This document shows, piece by piece, positions 5,989-6,836 of a stretch of DNA of 6,836 nucleotides (positions are counted from its first letter, which is position 1; each line of letters opens with the position of its first letter). Location of the stretch: assembly GCA_002721775.1 (NCBI GenBank), contig PBLM01000006.1, positions 5,395 to 12,230 of the forward strand. The letters run 5' to 3'. The position numbers and the translations under genes were made by a program. Origin of the DNA: Rhodospirillaceae bacterium (GTDB taxonomy: Bacteria > Pseudomonadota > Alphaproteobacteria > Puniceispirillales > Puniceispirillaceae). A model generated the notes under the pieces. That model saw only the letters and a program-made list of their open reading frames with translations, was not told where the DNA came from and did not search any database.

Positions 5989-6321
5989 TTATTTAAATTT
6001 GTTCAATGTTTCTTCGTCTGGACTTTTTGAGGCCGCCTTACCTTTGAGCGTTTCCATCAATACAGCAGAAAAGTTGGAGAGCATTTCTTGCCGGTTGGCC
6101 CGTTCTTGATCTGATGGTGGAGCGTCAATTTCATTTTTTGCCACTATTTCATTTTTTGCCAGAAGAGTTTCCAGACGCTCTATCTGACACTTCGCCACCC
6201 ATAGCTCGTTAGCTAGAGCCATACTGAATGCCAGTATTCTATCTTGTACCGGGTCATCGAAGAATGTCTGCTCATCTTTTTCAGAACTTCTTCCGTCAGG
6301 AGATTTTACTTCTTTTGACAT
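5989..6321 (-). CDS. Small hypothetical protein with predicted coiled coil
   Basis: A 110-residue protein that I cannot assign to a named family. A charged N-terminus (1-18) is followed by FFDDPVQDRILAFSMALANELWVAKCQIERLETLLAKN (20-57), an amphipathic helix with leucine/isoleucine heptad spacing that would suit dimerisation or docking. The pattern DPxQDRxLAxxxALAxELWV looks familiar from small proteins found beside enzymes, but I cannot name them. The pentapeptide AKNEI occurs twice (55-59 and 61-65) through an 18-base duplication. A second helical stretch (72-95) and a lysine-rich tail follow. There is no signal peptide. It is the first gene of the four-gene operon. The ATG has no obvious Shine-Dalgarno. 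A role as an accessory or subunit for the methyltransferase next door is inference. Confidence 0.8.
   Translation of the reverse strand: MSKEVKSPDGRSSEKDEQTFFDDPVQDRILAFSMALANELWVAKCQIERLETLLAKNEIVAKNEIDAPPSDQERANRQEMLSNFSAVLMETLKGKAASKSPDEETLNKFK
6128..6161 (-). repeat. In-frame 18-base tandem duplication (two copies of a 16-base core)
   Basis: The 16 bases ATTTCATTTTTTGCCA (plus strand) occur at 6128-6143 and 6146-6161, a period of 18 bases. They encode AKNEI-V and AKNEI-D in the coiled-coil protein. The period is a multiple of three, so the frame is kept and six residues are added. This looks like a slippage duplication in the linker after the main helix. Confidence 0.8.
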
Positions 6322-6501
6322 TTATTAATAATTCTTGATTTATGTTGTTCTATATTCATATGTTCAGATTGTCTCTTTAGCATGAGACTGCAAATTTCAC
6401 TTGTCAATTAACATAAAGGTAGTAGATGGTTATCTTTTGTCCAAGACAAGGCAAAGAAGCATCTGATTGAAATAAGCCTAAATTTTAATGCATTCGCGGA
6501 G
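6322..6501. promoter_or_regulatory. Divergent intergenic region between the methyltransferase operon and the hydrolase gene
   Basis: 180 bases without a convincing gene. The pentamer TTGTC or its complement GACAA occurs at 6369, 6401, 6437 and 6445, the last two forming a perfect TTGTC-CAA-GACAA inverted repeat (6437-6449) that could be an operator or a small RNA hairpin. A leftward promoter candidate is listed separately. I found no convincing rightward promoter. A 14-codon reading frame at 6426-6470 follows an AAAGGT ribosome-like site and could be a leader peptide, with low confidence. Confidence 0.5.
6379..6407 (-). promoter_or_regulatory. Candidate promoter of the four-gene methyltransferase operon
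   Basis: On the minus strand there is a perfect -35 TTGACA (6407-6402), a 17-base spacer and CATGCT (6384-6379) as a poor -10 (three of six consensus bases). It lies about 60 bases before the first ATG of the operon, a sensible distance. A perfect -35 with a weak -10 makes this a moderate candidate only. Confidence 0.35.
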
Positions 6502-6836
6502 ATGAAATTGAAGGTAAAAAGAGGTTACGTAGAAACTGCCTCTGGGCAAATTCATTTCTGCTACGCTGGCGATAAATCAAACCCGGCCATCTCGATTTTT
6601 CATCCCTCACCCGGTTCAGCTCGTCAGCTTCATTTCTTAATTGAAGCTCTTTCAAAAAACTTTTTTGTATATGCCCCTGATACTCCGGGAAATGGTTTGT
6701 CTGACCCTCTGGATAAAGAAGTTCCAGAAATAGAGGATTATGCTTATGTTCATCTTCTTGCGCTTCAAAAGTTAAATATTAATAAAACGCATTTATTTGG
6801 ATCACATACCGGAGCAAGCATAGCCGCTAATATAGT
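6502..6836 (+). CDS. Alpha/beta-hydrolase-fold protein with His in the nucleophile elbow (3' end cut by window edge)
   Basis: The first 111 residues of an alpha/beta-hydrolase-fold protein. The order of elements is typical: strands at 7-21, the oxyanion region FHPSPGSARQ (33-42) in place of the usual HGxPGS, the strand-4 motif APDTPGNGLSD (58-68) matching the family's DxPGxGxS, and the elbow LFGSHTGA (98-105). In the elbow pattern G-x-Nu-x-G the central residue is H102, not Ser, Cys or Asp. The rest of the catalytic set lies beyond the edge, so activity cannot be judged. The ATG at 6502 directly abuts a GGAG, which is too close; TTG at 6508 would give a six-base spacing and may be the true start. 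It is divergent from the methyltransferase operon and has no signal peptide. Confidence 0.85.
   Translation, partial: MKLKVKRGYVETASGQIHFCYAGDKSNPAISIFHPSPGSARQLHFLIEALSKNFFVYAPDTPGNGLSDPLDKEVPEIEDYAYVHLLALQKLNINKTHLFGSHTGASIAANI

Noticed and set aside
6412..6501. In-frame upstream extension of the hydrolase gene
   Set aside because: The frame stays open back to a TAA at 6409 but contains no ATG or GTG, and the extra sequence does not resemble the N-terminus of an alpha/beta hydrolase.

Overview
The window is AT-rich DNA with densely packed, mostly co-directional bacterial genes. The TRAP transporter, the signal peptide on its binding protein and the overall gene content point to a Gram-negative heterotroph. 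A marine alphaproteobacterium with a low-GC genome is my best guess, but there is no rRNA or marker gene here to prove it. The window looks like an accessory catabolic region: it has no housekeeping genes, and I saw no tRNA, rRNA, CRISPR array, insertion sequence or phage gene.

Layout. (1) Positions 1-2457, minus strand: a three-gene TRAP transporter operon read in the order small permease (dctQ), large permease (dctM), binding protein (dctP, cut by the left edge). (2) Positions 2458-2639: a 182-base divergent promoter region containing a cluster of AATCAA/TTGATT hexamers. (3) Positions 2640-3998, plus strand: an MmgE/PrpD-family enzyme, divergent from the transporter. (4) A 21-base convergent junction with a weak hairpin. 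(5) Positions 4020-6321, minus strand: a four-gene operon read as a small coiled-coil protein, a class I SAM-dependent methyltransferase with a large unassigned N-terminal part, and two overlapping small genes whose products are paralogues sharing three equally spaced cysteines. (6) Positions 6322-6501: a second divergent intergenic region. (7) From 6502 to the right edge, plus strand: the start of an alpha/beta-hydrolase-fold protein with histidine where the nucleophile normally sits.

How the genes may work together. The TRAP system would import an organic acid using an ion gradient, and the divergent MmgE/PrpD protein (a family of dehydratases, decarboxylases and epimerases acting on carboxylic acids) is the obvious candidate to process it. 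The second operon and the hydrolase may be a separate module. Its enzymatic parts (methyltransferase, atypical alpha/beta hydrolase) suggest small-molecule chemistry, but I cannot name a pathway. The least explained part, and the best candidate for something undescribed, is the methyltransferase operon with its tandem pair of three-cysteine paralogues.
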